Assembly: GCA_907163375.1 (NCBI GenBank)
Contig: CAJQUW010003430.1
Span: 213,381-277,380, forward strand
Length of the DNA: 64,000 nt
Origin: Prostheceraeus crozeri
Taxonomy: Eukaryota; Platyhelminthes; Polycladida; Euryleptidae
Direction: 5' to 3'
A program made the position numbers and the translations under genes. The notes under the pieces are model-generated. The model made no database searches. It saw only the letters and a list, made by a program, of their open reading frames with translations, and was not told the DNA's origin. Positions 1-9,000 of this stretch are shown in pieces. How positions within the stretch are numbered: the first letter of the stretch is position 1; each line of letters begins with the position of its first letter.

Positions 1-193
1 TCTTTGTGACATATAAGTGAAGTGTTCTCTGGCGAATTCTATATTTGAGGCGTACAAGTGAACTGCTCTCTCGTGAAGTCTCTATCTTGTTGAAGTATCA
101 ACCTTAAACTTGACTTCGTTGAAATGGTAAGTTGAAAATTTCTTCACTCATCTCCCTCAATCGTGTGGCTAATAGCATCTTCCTCAATTTCAG
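1..193 (+). promoter_or_regulatory. Left terminal promoter and leader of copy 1 (partial)
   Basis: A TATA-like motif lies at about 11-17, roughly 110 nt before an ATG at 124-126 that is followed directly by a GTAAGT donor. The intron ends at 193. Copy 2 has the same layout at 49008-49189. The right end of copy 1 carries a diverged inverted version at 16067-16280, which identifies this as the inner part of a terminal inverted repeat. The CCAAT boxes seen in copy 2 fall outside the window here. Confidence 0.7.
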
Positions 194-3100
194 GCATCAA
201 CTTCATCACCAACGCCCTCCCTTCTCGAGGAAAGTTTAGAGTTGTTGAGTCAAAGTAGGTTGTAACAATACACTGAGACTTGAACAGAGATGATAGAATG
301 ATTTCTCTTTCAGGTGATGTGAGTTCCAGCTCAGGACTCTCGCGACAAGGCAACGAGTGGGAATGTGCCGACTGCGGACATATGTTTACAAGGAAGCACA
401 GTCTCCTTCGACACATCAAACAACGTGTGTGTCAACGCAAAGCGGCGTCAATCTCCGGAGGTGAAGTTGATTCTGACGATGACATCTCCTTTCCTTGCGA
501 TTTGTGCCCTCTTTCTTTTGATAGTCACTTTCAGCGATCTTCGCACAGACTTCAACACACGCATGCAAATGATCACTACACCAACGGTACCTCTACCATC
601 TCCCTCATTAATGTTTCACACAATAATTTAGTACGCGACTACTGTATGGAGTCCAATACTCAAATAGTAGATTTTCCTGAGTGGCTCCTTCAAAATTCTA
701 ACATTATCGAAGCGCTCTTCAACAATTTAGACAATTTTAGAATGAAGGCGCTCATCTACCTTAAACTAAAATATATTAAGATAGATTTTCAAACGGGTCA
801 AGTGACGGAGAGAATACAGTTTCATGTTCCTTCCTCTTCCGCAACCGAAGTTGTAGACTGCGAGTCTTGGCTAAATTTTCACATTCAATGTTTAAAATCA
901 AATGTAGATAAATTCAATCAACGCAACAGCGCTCTCATTTTTGATGGTGTGGATTCAGCCATATTCAAAATTTCCCTATTAGAAAGTCATGCAGCTCGAG
1001 GCACATTTAAACTACCAAAAACGTTGTATAATAAGAAAGCTGTCATCAATGTCGATTGTAAATCACAGTGTTTCAAATATGCAGTCCTATCCATCCTTCA
1101 CTATAATGATATCAACGCGAATCGAAATCATACCTATAGCTATAGACAGTGGGAGGATGAACTAGTCTTTGAAGGTTGTGATAGTGACAACATGAAAATC
1201 AAAGATGTAGAAACGTTCGAAAAACATAATAAGATTAAAATTGTCGTTCACGTGTGGGAGAAGGGGTTGAAGGGTGCCCGCTATAATTCACGTTCAACTT
1301 GTTATGAACGTGTAGTCAACCTCTTATTAGTAAAACAAGATGATAGCGAGGAATGGCACTACTGTGGTATTTCCAAAATCTCTCGCTTGTACACTAACTT
1401 GGGGCACTTTAAAAGAGGTGAACATTTTGTATGCGACCGCTGCATCCGCTCCTTTTGGAGTAAAGATAAATTTGAAACTCACTATGAATGGTGCAAGCGA
1501 CATAAATTACAAATGGAACGCATGCCCAAAGATAAAATATTTTCACATAGGGATAATGGTGACGAATTAAGTCTCCTGCGTGTCATTTACGCAGACATAG
1601 AATGCTACATTGATGATATCATCCACAAGGCAGCAGCCCTATCCTGCTATGAAGTATGGCATGACCACTTTAGGAATAGACAAAACAAAATGCATACTTG
1701 GCAAGGTGAAGATTGTATTTCAAAATTTCTAGAATTTCTCGATAGAGCTGCCAAATTTCAACAATCATATGATTCCCAATTGCAGCATAAGTCACTACAT
1801 ATGTCAGATGAAGACAAACAGAAATTTGAAAGTTGCACATCGTGCCCTAAATGTCATAAAACGTTTGATGACGATAAAATTAAGAAAGTGCGTGATCATG
1901 ATCACATCACTGGTAAATTTAGAAACGCACTCTGCTCCAAATGTAACTTTTCACTTAGGTTGAGACGTCGCGCACTACCCGTCATTTTTCATAACTTTAA
2001 GGGCTATGACAGGTATATGCTCATAAAAGGAGGGTTGAGCCAGATGAAATCGTGGCAGTTTAATGTAATAGCGCAAATGAGAGAAAAATTCATGGCAATG
2101 ACAGCAAAAGTACCAGTAGATAAAACTAAAGAAAATAAGACAGTCTTCTTCGAAATAAAATTTTTAGATTCATTCCAATTTATGTCAGCGTCACTAGCTT
2201 CTCTCGTTCGTAATCTCAAGTTTCTTCCCCATAGTCAAACTTTGAAGAAACACTATCCAAACTTAACGGATGAAATAATCACTCGCAAAGGAGTCTTTCC
2301 CTATGCGTATTTTAGCTCAATGTCTAAACTAAATGAAACAACCCTTCCTTCCATTGACAAATTCCAAAACGATTTGACGGGTCAAGATTGTCCAGTGGAG
2401 GACTATGAACATGCTCAAGAGGCATGGTTAAAATTTGATTGTAAAACGTTTGGCGATTATATGATCGCTTACTTAGAATTAGATGTCATTTTCCTGGCTG
2501 ATGTCTTTCAGGAATTTCGACGAGTGGCATTAGAAGAAGACAAATTAGATCCTGTCCACTTTGTCAGTCTACCAGCCATGTCCTTTAAATCAGCCTTTAA
2601 AATGACTGGTGAGACCATCCATCTCTTACAAGAACCGGAGATGTATAACATATTTGAGCGCGGAATACGCGGTGGTCTCACATTTGTGAATAAACATCAC
2701 ATAAAATCTAAAACAGTAGGTAATGATCATATCCACCTAAAGTACTATGACCAAAATAATTTATATGGCAGTTCACTGTCTAAACCACTACCTCATTCCG
2801 AGTTTAGTTGGTTAAATCAAGATGAGCTTGCGTATTACTCCAACCCTTCAAACATTCTGAAGATTCCAGATGAAGGTGATTGGGGATATTATTTTGAAGT
2901 GGATTTGATTTATCCAAATAGTATTAAAAATAAAACTGCTGATTTCCCACTCGCACCTCAATCTGGTGAAGTGACTGAAGATATGTTTTCACCATTCATG
3001 TCACAATTTCATAATAACTTAACAGAGTGTGGACAGCCAAGGTACAAACCATGCCGCAAACTTTTGCTCAACCAATATGATAAGAAAAATTATCTCGTGC

Positions 3101-4056
3101 ACTTCTGCATACTAAAATTCTATTTAGAAATGGGCATGCTTCTAAAGTCAGTTCATCGCATTATCAAATTTAGACAGAAAGCCTTCCTCAAACCCTACAT
3201 AGATAGTAACAGTCAAAAACGTGCACTCGCCCAAAGTAATTTTGAAAAGGATTTTTATAAATATAAGAATAACAGTCTTTTCGGAAAGACCATGGAGGAT
3301 CTTAGAAAACGTATGAACTACAAACTAGTCGTTGATGAACAAAAATATCACAAATTGACCTCATCACCTCTTTTCATTGATAGAGACATCATCGATGAGG
3401 ATCTTGTAGGTGTTAAAATGATAAAATCAGAAGTTGAGTTGTGCAAATCCATCTATATTGGGCAAGCCGTTTTAGATTATTCCAAGCTTGAAATGTATCA
3501 ACTCTTCTACAAAATATTAAAACCATGCTCTCTCGTAAAAGAGGTTCGCTTGCTGGGTGGTGATACAGATAGTTTCTTTTTAGGAATTACCACTCAAAAA
3601 GATTTAAATTTTAATGAAGTAGGTAAGTCATCAGAAAAATATTTCTATACATCTAACTACAATCCCACTCATCCACTCTATTCCATACAGAATAAAGCCA
3701 AACTTGGTTGTTTTAAGGATGAAACAGCAGGAAAGGAAATAGATGAAATGATTCTCCTCCGTCCTAAAATGTATTCCATGAAACTAAAAGAATGTGCAGA
3801 TAGTATTAAGCGTGCTAAAGGTATATCAAAATCCATTGTTCACAAAATGAAACATCGGTCCTATAAGAAGGCCTATAAAAATAAAACTATAACGTTTGTC
3901 AATATGACAATCTTAAAATCTCAAGTTCATACTGTGAAAACGCACACGTTCAAGAAACGAGCACTTTCAGCATGGGAGGATAAGAGGTGTTGGATAGGAC
4001 ATAACACATCTCTTCCACATGGAAATCCTGACACATACCTCCACCCAAAAGAATAA
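124..4056 (+). CDS. polB: Protein-primed-type family B DNA polymerase, copy 1 (spliced, altered C-terminus)
   Basis: This polymerase would replicate the element. I place the start at an ATG-only exon (124-126), followed by exons 194-254 and 314-4056. Both introns (67 and 59 nt) are GT-AG and the joins stay in frame, giving about 1268 aa. Visible in order: C2H2-type fingers near 365-570 and 1425-1500, an endonuclease VII-like DHDHITGK/CN motif near 1890-1950, exonuclease motifs YADIECY (about 1589), FHNFKGYD (about 1990) and YLELDVI (about 2470), then polymerase motifs A (YDQNNLYGSS, about 2750), B (NNSLFGK, about 3270) and C (GGDTDSFF, about 3560). Relative to copy 2, about 4 nt are missing near 4035, which shifts the last residues and removes a basic tail. 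An unspliced start at 280 is the alternative but would discard the conserved exon 2. Confidence 0.92.
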
Positions 4057-4244
4057 AACTCATGCTACCACATTCAGGAGATGTATTGACATAATCAACT
4101 TTAACTCAGTATTTTGATGTTGCTTTTTGTAGATATACATGGTTGTTTTATGTATCGCATGAGATCGTTTCTTCCTTGTGAATATATGCCTACAGTCAGC
4201 CCATTCCCCCTATATCTGTGAAAAGACTTTTTCATATACATATT

Positions 4245-4258
4245 TTTATTTCAATAAA
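4245..4258. terminator. Back-to-back poly(A) signals between convergent genes
   Basis: A TTTATT (4245-4250, minus-strand AATAAA) sits 2 nt from an AATAAA (4253-4258). They serve the leftward WEVG gene and the rightward polymerase respectively. The same 14-nt arrangement is present in copy 2. Confidence 0.7.
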
Positions 4259-4273
4259 CATATCACAATGACT

Positions 4274-5824
4274 TCACTTTGTTTTCCGAAACACTAAAGT
4301 TACGAGGGATTTAGTATCTTTCACATGGATGCACTCTTGTAAACCATTGGCAATTTCGATAGCAATAGAGGGTATAGTTTGTTTGACGACGGGATGATAG
4401 AAAATAGATTCAAACATTTTCTCGACTATTCCATATGAAGCGTCTTTATCATGAATGAAATCACGTAAAATGTATTCTTTTTTCTCACCAACAGAAATAG
4501 GTAGAATCAAATCACTTTGAATGTAAAGTTGCTGTTCATGTTTATCAAGTGTCATTGGTGTTTCTATACCAATCGTATGCGCAGCAGCAAACACTGTTTG
4601 TAGCATTGAAAAACCAAAGAGTTTTTTCAAATTTTTACTCAATTGACATTGAATGTCATCACCCAGTTTCAGAACAACGCGTTGATTTTTAATTGAAAAC
4701 GAAATGTGGTGTGTCTTTACATCATATTTACTTTTCATCACATGCTTCAACTTCTGTTGTATATAAGGATTTACTACATGAATGAAGCTTTCAACTGTAT
4801 GATATAGACGCGGCATTATATTGATAGCAACTTTAGATTCTTGATAAGACTGGTAAAGTTTCTTGATGCGATCACCATAGATGTCCACCCACCATTCATC
4901 ATTAACTGAATCAGCTTTAGTGTGATATTCATGACAAGCATACACCAGACCGCTTCCAATAATAGGGGTTGGATGTCTTACAAAATGGCGCAAGGTTGGA
5001 GAGAAATAAACTGTAAGTTTGTCATTATATTTCTGAATAACCAACTTATTTTTGTCCGCCATAATTTTCTCTCCATACTTCTTACCCACAGTCTCATTCC
5101 ATCGTTTTACTAACTCAATAAGTGATAAAAGTTGAACACCACGCTTTTTCAAAATGATGCGTTCTTCGCATTCTACAACATCTTCATCAAATATTTTAAA
5201 TTTATAATGAAATTTGTTGATTCGATTTGAATAAACTTTTTTAACATTTGCAGTAGCAATTGACGTTAGATGTAGTCCATGGCCAAAACCGAGATGTGGA
5301 TAGAATTCATTATCTAACCTCAGTGTAAGACCTTTAGTAAAAGAATGAAAGCGAAGGAACTGTCTCCCACTCCAATGATCGATAGTAAACTCATAAACTT
5401 TCTGATCCTTATTCTTCATGATGGAAGTATTACCACTGTTGAATGCCTTAATAATTTTCTCATTCCCAAATGGACCATAATAATCTGATTTTATCTGAAT
5501 ACATTCATAGTTCCACTTTCCATCTGACGTTAAATTGTATGGGAACTGGAATGCATTATTGATCGTTAATCCATCATGGGTGCGAGGAGTCAATATCATT
5601 TCTTCCAAATCATTCACATTCTGAATATTGCTATCATAGCAAATACTAGAAACGCCAACCTCCCATTCACCTTCTAAATGCAGTGGGCGATTTAATTCTA
5701 CTCGATAGTCTGATGGTTTATTTTTGGGAAATTTATTCATAGAAGCATTACTGGGCAAGTAGATTAGAAACGAGTCCTTATTTTCACTTTCCATATTATT
5801 CACATTGGAAATATATATCAGCAT
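4274..5824 (-). CDS. WEVG-motif structural-type protein 1, copy 1
   Basis: This 516-aa protein opens with a block reading roughly LPSN-FPKNKPSDYRVELNRPL-L-G-WEVGVSSI. A related block starts the next gene, so the two are ancient paralogues. Such proteins accompany capsid genes in animal Polinton-like elements; a virion role (penton, fibre or minor capsid) is inference from that context. The start could be the first ATG at 5824 or the ATG twelve codons in, just before the conserved block. It is intact in both copies with scattered substitutions. It lies 9 nt downstream of the next WEVG gene and ends before a bidirectional poly(A) signal. Confidence 0.72.
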   Translation of the reverse strand: MLIYISNVNNMESENKDSFLIYLPSNASMNKFPKNKPSDYRVELNRPLHLEGEWEVGVSSICYDSNIQNVNDLEEMILTPRTHDGLTINNAFQFPYNLTSDGKWNYECIQIKSDYYGPFGNEKIIKAFNSGNTSIMKNKDQKVYEFTIDHWSGRQFLRFHSFTKGLTLRLDNEFYPHLGFGHGLHLTSIATANVKKVYSNRINKFHYKFKIFDEDVVECEERIILKKRGVQLLSLIELVKRWNETVGKKYGEKIMADKNKLVIQKYNDKLTVYFSPTLRHFVRHPTPIIGSGLVYACHEYHTKADSVNDEWWVDIYGDRIKKLYQSYQESKVAINIMPRLYHTVESFIHVVNPYIQQKLKHVMKSKYDVKTHHISFSIKNQRVVLKLGDDIQCQLSKNLKKLFGFSMLQTVFAAAHTIGIETPMTLDKHEQQLYIQSDLILPISVGEKKEYILRDFIHDKDASYGIVEKMFESIFYHPVVKQTIPSIAIEIANGLQECIHVKDTKSLVTLVFRKTK

Positions 5825-5833
5825 ACTTTTGCA

Positions 5834-7230
5834 TTAACTCTTCATTCGGAAATGGAGTGTGATACTTGTCACAGCATCTTTATGAAAAGGAATCAACGCA
5901 CCAGCATCGTCATAAATTGCAATATCAATTTGTGGGATGTAGTTTGATTTCAGCTTTGTATAATGCACTTTCTTGAAAGCATGCTCAGATAAAATACTGC
6001 AGCTTTTTGGCTGGTATGGTATCATTGCTAGCAATGGAGCTTCAACATCTCCCACACGTACATCTTCACCAATATTGGAATATATCTGAAAATAGTTAAT
6101 ACGACGCGATAGTGACATGTCTGCGCTAGCTTTGGTTACAGTACCACTTTTAAAGATATTTTGATCAAAACCCAAAATGTCCATTAGAGTTTTATCCATA
6201 ATTAGTTCAATACCTTTTCCACTTATAGTGAGAGACAAAACACCTTCTTTTTCAGAAAATGAAATTTGTTGGTCATTAATCACTTCATTTAAATAATCTA
6301 CAACCAATTTAACTGAAGTAATAATGCGAGGCATCAACACTCTTGTTTCATGTAAGATACCACCTAAAGGCTCTACACACTTTCTGTATAAAGATACGGT
6401 CCATTCTGTATCAAATTGATTTGACCTTTCACATGGTAAATGTTGCATATCAAATTTTCCATGAACAGCTGCAGAACGATGTCGTAAGAACTGATGAAAA
6501 TCTTTTGAACAAACTAATACTAGATCATCATCATTTAATTTACTTATTGCAATATGATTAGATGATTTGATATACGTCAATGTTGCCACTTGTTTACCAT
6601 CAACTCGAAGGAGATAATTAAATTTCTTCAATAATGTTTCAGGAGTCATGTTTGTCTTTCTTGGCTTAATCACAATCTTCTTCACCAACGTCTTCTCATT
6701 TCTTGGAATAAGATCTACATAATAAGCTTCCTCTCGATATATTAACTGTTTATGACCACTTATGTGGTAATTAACGTTATAATTATCATAGCTTGTTAAG
6801 GCGCTAGCGAGGTAACCTAAATCATTTCTTAAACTTGGACTTAAACCAAAATCCAATCTTTCTCAACTACATGATGTACATAAGTATGATCATCATTGTG
6901 CGGAGTAAATTGGACACTATGTTTACACGCTTTATTCAAGAAATCATATATAAACTTTTTACATGATAAGAGATCTTTCTTTGGCCACTGTGGAATGTAT
7001 ACTCGGCACCCCTTTTCACATTGGTAAGCAGCTGTGCGTCTCATATTAATAGTCATCACCTCATGATCAAAAGTATAGACACAGTTGCTATGAACAAGTT
7101 GAGTGACACCCACTTCCCACTTTCCATTTAGCTGTTGTGCATGATCAATGGGAGTAGAAAAGAGTGCGGCTCGATTACTAGCAAATCTATTTGCAGCCGC
7201 ATTGCTAAGCAAAATATGATAAAACGACAT
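5834..7230 (-). pseudogene. WEVG-motif structural-type protein 2, copy 1 (frameshifted)
   Basis: The N-terminal part (from ATG 7230) has the WEVGVTQL block. Near 6847-6856 one base is missing relative to copy 2, so the frame breaks after about 128 codons, and the remaining 330 or so residues lie in another frame (5834-6856). Copy 2 keeps a single 465-aa frame. It is probably a virion component like its paralogue, by context only. It starts 35 bp from the divergent 118-aa gene, so the two must share a very compact promoter region. Confidence 0.8.
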
Positions 7231-7265
7231 TTTGATATTGCTGATCTGCGGCTTTGCATAACATC

Positions 7266-7622
7266 ATGAAGACTTGGATTTTGGACTCTCTACAATATAT
7301 CAGAGTTGATCGTAATGGAAACGTACATTTCAAAAATTCTCATGGTCATGCATCAAGAGGTATTACATCAACATGGCGACAATTTGTCAACCTCAATGAT
7401 ATCATGAGGGATTTGGAATATTTTGAAACATTAAGATTCATCTCCTTGGGTGATCAAGTTTGGCTTCAACATTACAGAAATGAAATTCAAATCTGCCATT
7501 CTCATTCCGCAAACTGTTTCTCATTTCGCAAATACAATTGGGAGAAGTATAGAAGATACATACATCGCTCCATCATTACATTTATTCGTCGTGAGTTCAT
7601 CGCCCTACTATGCAAATCTTAA
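7266..7622 (+). CDS. Small protein, paralogue of the next gene
   Basis: This 118-aa protein begins at ATG 7266; an upstream TTG is in frame but unlikely to be used. Its plan, WxLDSLQxI...DRxxNVxFK...RxFxxLxxIMxDLxYF...W.KY.R.vHRSI, is shared with the neighbouring gene, so one arose by duplication. I do not recognise it firmly. The strand pattern followed by an 'aromatic-x2-L-x2-I' helix vaguely recalls the PC4-type ssDNA-binding fold, which would suit a neighbour of a TBP-like gene; this is weak inference. It is nearly identical in copy 2. Confidence 0.65.
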   Translation: MKTWILDSLQYIRVDRNGNVHFKNSHGHASRGITSTWRQFVNLNDIMRDLEYFETLRFISLGDQVWLQHYRNEIQICHSHSANCFSFRKYNWEKYRRYIHRSIITFIRREFIALLCKS

Positions 7623-7644
7623 TCAGACATGACTACCACGCACC

Positions 7645-8142
7645 ATGAGTTGGAAATTAGATTCCCTACAACGTATTGAAACGGATCATGATCGAAACGT
7701 CTATTTCAAAGATTCAACTGGAAATGTGAGAAGAGAGTTTGCTTTATCTTATCGTCATTTTCAATCTCTACATCATATCATGAAGGATTTGAAATACTTC
7801 TATATGAAAAAACATTCACGTATTGGAAATCGCATCTGGTTGCGCGTCAACAAACGGCGAATTCAACTCTATCATTCCCAACTCCATACTAACTTCACAT
7901 TTCATCAAGGTAGTTGGGAAAAGTATAAAAGGAAGGTACATCGCTCAATTTACTCATTTTTTCATCATGAAGCGCCATCACTACACCATCGTCAACATTC
8001 TCCGTCGCTTCAGACTCTACACCAAAATCGATCTCACGACATTACACAAACACCTTCCAAACAGCAAGTATTACCCGGGCCGTCCTCAAATGTTAGTGGT
8101 GAAGATGAACAATTCACGGAATCTTCAACTCTTCCCAAATGA
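7645..8142 (+). CDS. Small protein, paralogue of preceding gene; overlaps TBP-like gene (shortened in copy 1)
   Basis: ATG at 7645; 165 aa here. Residues 1-110 align with the preceding 118-aa protein. The rest lies in a different frame over the TBP-like gene and is rich in Ser, Gln and His. In copy 2 the frame runs on to 216 aa; here a TGG codon has become TGA at about 8140-8142. The same base change alters one residue (Gly to Glu) in the overlapping TBP-like frame. The conserved domain ends almost exactly where the TBP-like frame begins, so the C-terminal extension may be fortuitous. Confidence 0.6.
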   Translation: MSWKLDSLQRIETDHDRNVYFKDSTGNVRREFALSYRHFQSLHHIMKDLKYFYMKKHSRIGNRIWLRVNKRRIQLYHSQLHTNFTFHQGSWEKYKRKVHRSIYSFFHHEAPSLHHRQHSPSLQTLHQNRSHDITQTPSKQQVLPGPSSNVSGEDEQFTESSTLPK

Positions 8143-8512
8143 GACTGTACAGATTCTCGGCGCCCTTTCTCATTCATCGGCGCAGTCAATGCGCTTAGAG
8201 CTACAGAGACTACTACGTCGGATATGGAAGAGGGAGAGGTGTGTGATGTCGAATCTGACTGTAGACAATATGGTGATCTCTACTCAATTGAGTGAAAGTG
8301 TATCATTTTTGAAGATTCGTACCAGCAGTTACAATTTGTGTTATGAACCCGAACTTTTTCCTGCAGCTCTCATTAGTTGTTGGTTACCTGTGCATGTTGC
8401 AATCTTTCATAATAGTAAAGTGATCATTACTGGACTAAAATCTCATGTACAAGCAAATGTGATCCTATACTATCTCATCGAGTATGTACGTACCCAGCGG
8501 ATTGTAAAATAA
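7967..8512 (+). CDS. TATA-binding-protein-like protein, copy 1
   Basis: From ATG 7967 this frame gives 181 aa, the size of a bare TBP core. The second half carries YEPELFP (residues 126-132) followed by IFHNSKVIITG (146-156), matching the C-terminal TBP repeat. The first half has a second, weaker repeat with KIDL (20-23), YYP (36-38) and QLFPNETVQILGA (54-66). Known TBP inserts four phenylalanines into the minor groove; here three equivalents are visible (F56, F131, F147) and the fourth position is Pro40. The inferred role is element-specific promoter recognition; TATA boxes are present at both element ends. The stop codon lies inside an AATAAA. A TTG-started longer frame from 7823 exists but the added part does not look like TBP. 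Confidence 0.82.
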   Translation: MKRHHYTIVNILRRFRLYTKIDLTTLHKHLPNSKYYPGRPQMLVVKMNNSRNLQLFPNETVQILGALSHSSAQSMRLELQRLLRRIWKRERCVMSNLTVDNMVISTQLSESVSFLKIRTSSYNLCYEPELFPAALISCWLPVHVAIFHNSKVIITGLKSHVQANVILYYLIEYVRTQRIVK

Positions 8513-8543
8513 AAAACAATTTTTCCAACATGATGTTTTTATT
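8508..8543. terminator. Convergent poly(A) signals overlapping stop codons
   Basis: AATAAA at 8508-8513 contains the TAA of the TBP-like gene. On the other strand TTTATT at 8538-8543 overlaps a TAA (8539-8541) that closes the open frame downstream of the protease stop. Both signals are conserved in copy 2 near 57509-57544. Confidence 0.6.
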
Positions 8544-8703
8544 TCAAATCATGATAGAACTTACAAATCATTTTTTCATTAGAGGATGGATTACATGAAA
8601 AGTTTTGAATAACAGATACAAATCGAGATACATGTAAACGTTTTAAGATGAAGTACAGTACAAAAGCACCACACGTTGATGAAAGTGGATGTTGTAGTAT
8701 GCG
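8539..8703 (-). other. In-frame continuation of the protease beyond its stop (holds catalytic-type Gln and Cys)
   Basis: After the protease TAA the same frame stays open for 54 codons to a second TAA. It contains Gln 5 codons and Cys 12 codons into the full count past residue 98, within the motif STCGAFVLYF. In adenain the oxyanion Gln lies 7 residues before the catalytic Cys, as here. Copy 2 differs by K/R, V/I and M/I exchanges only, with no frame break. The poly(A) signal overlaps the second stop, so this segment would be in the mRNA. Confidence 0.65.
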
Positions 8704-9000
8704 TTAATTTCGCTGATATTGACGCGTATGTTTTCTCAACCACTGCTGTGTTGGTATATTTGGAGGTTGAGCAAGAGAGTCAAATAGTTCACCACGTCGG
8801 TCTTCTCCAATAAAGATCGCTTTCCAATGCTCACCACCTAAATTCTGCGAATGAGTGTTTAGCACAATAAAGATGGGATAGTGATTTACTGCATGTGGTA
8901 AGGTATCGAGCGAATAGACATTATCGAAAGCTTTCAACGTCGCTTCGTCTGCATTACGCTGTAGTTTAGTTTTAATATCGTCAGCAGTCAACCAACTCAT
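8704..9000 (-). CDS. Adenain-like cysteine protease, N-terminal part ending at in-frame UAA (copy 1)
   Basis: The 98 residues up to the first stop hold GGEHW (His58) and ELFDSLA (Asp74), the His and acidic residues of adenovirus-type maturation proteases (about 200 aa in adenoviruses). The nucleophile Cys is missing from this part but appears in the same frame 11 codons after the UAA. Both copies have the UAA. The product would cleave capsid or core precursors in the particle. The ATG overlaps the stop of the capsid-type gene in the pentamer TAATG. Whether the enzyme is made by readthrough, editing or splicing, or is dead, cannot be decided here. Confidence 0.75.
   Translation of the reverse strand: MSWLTADDIKTKLQRNADEATLKAFDNVYSLDTLPHAVNHYPIFIVLNTHSQNLGGEHWKAIFIGEDRRGELFDSLAQPPNIPTQQWLRKHTRQYQRN

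Noticed and set aside
144-419. Minus-strand 91-aa frame opposite the polymerase leader (also 49128-49415)
   Set aside because: It mirrors the spliced 5' part of the polymerase and crosses its introns; no independent support.
7254-7265. TTG start for the 118-aa gene, and TTG/GTG starts proposed for several other frames
   Set aside because: A normal ATG lies a few codons downstream, or splicing explains the upstream openness; non-ATG starts are not needed.
8539-9000. Altered genetic code (UAR as sense) to explain in-frame stops
   Set aside because: Polymerase, capsid-type, ATPase-block and TBP-like genes end tightly at TAA or TGA, often overlapping the next start or a poly(A) signal.
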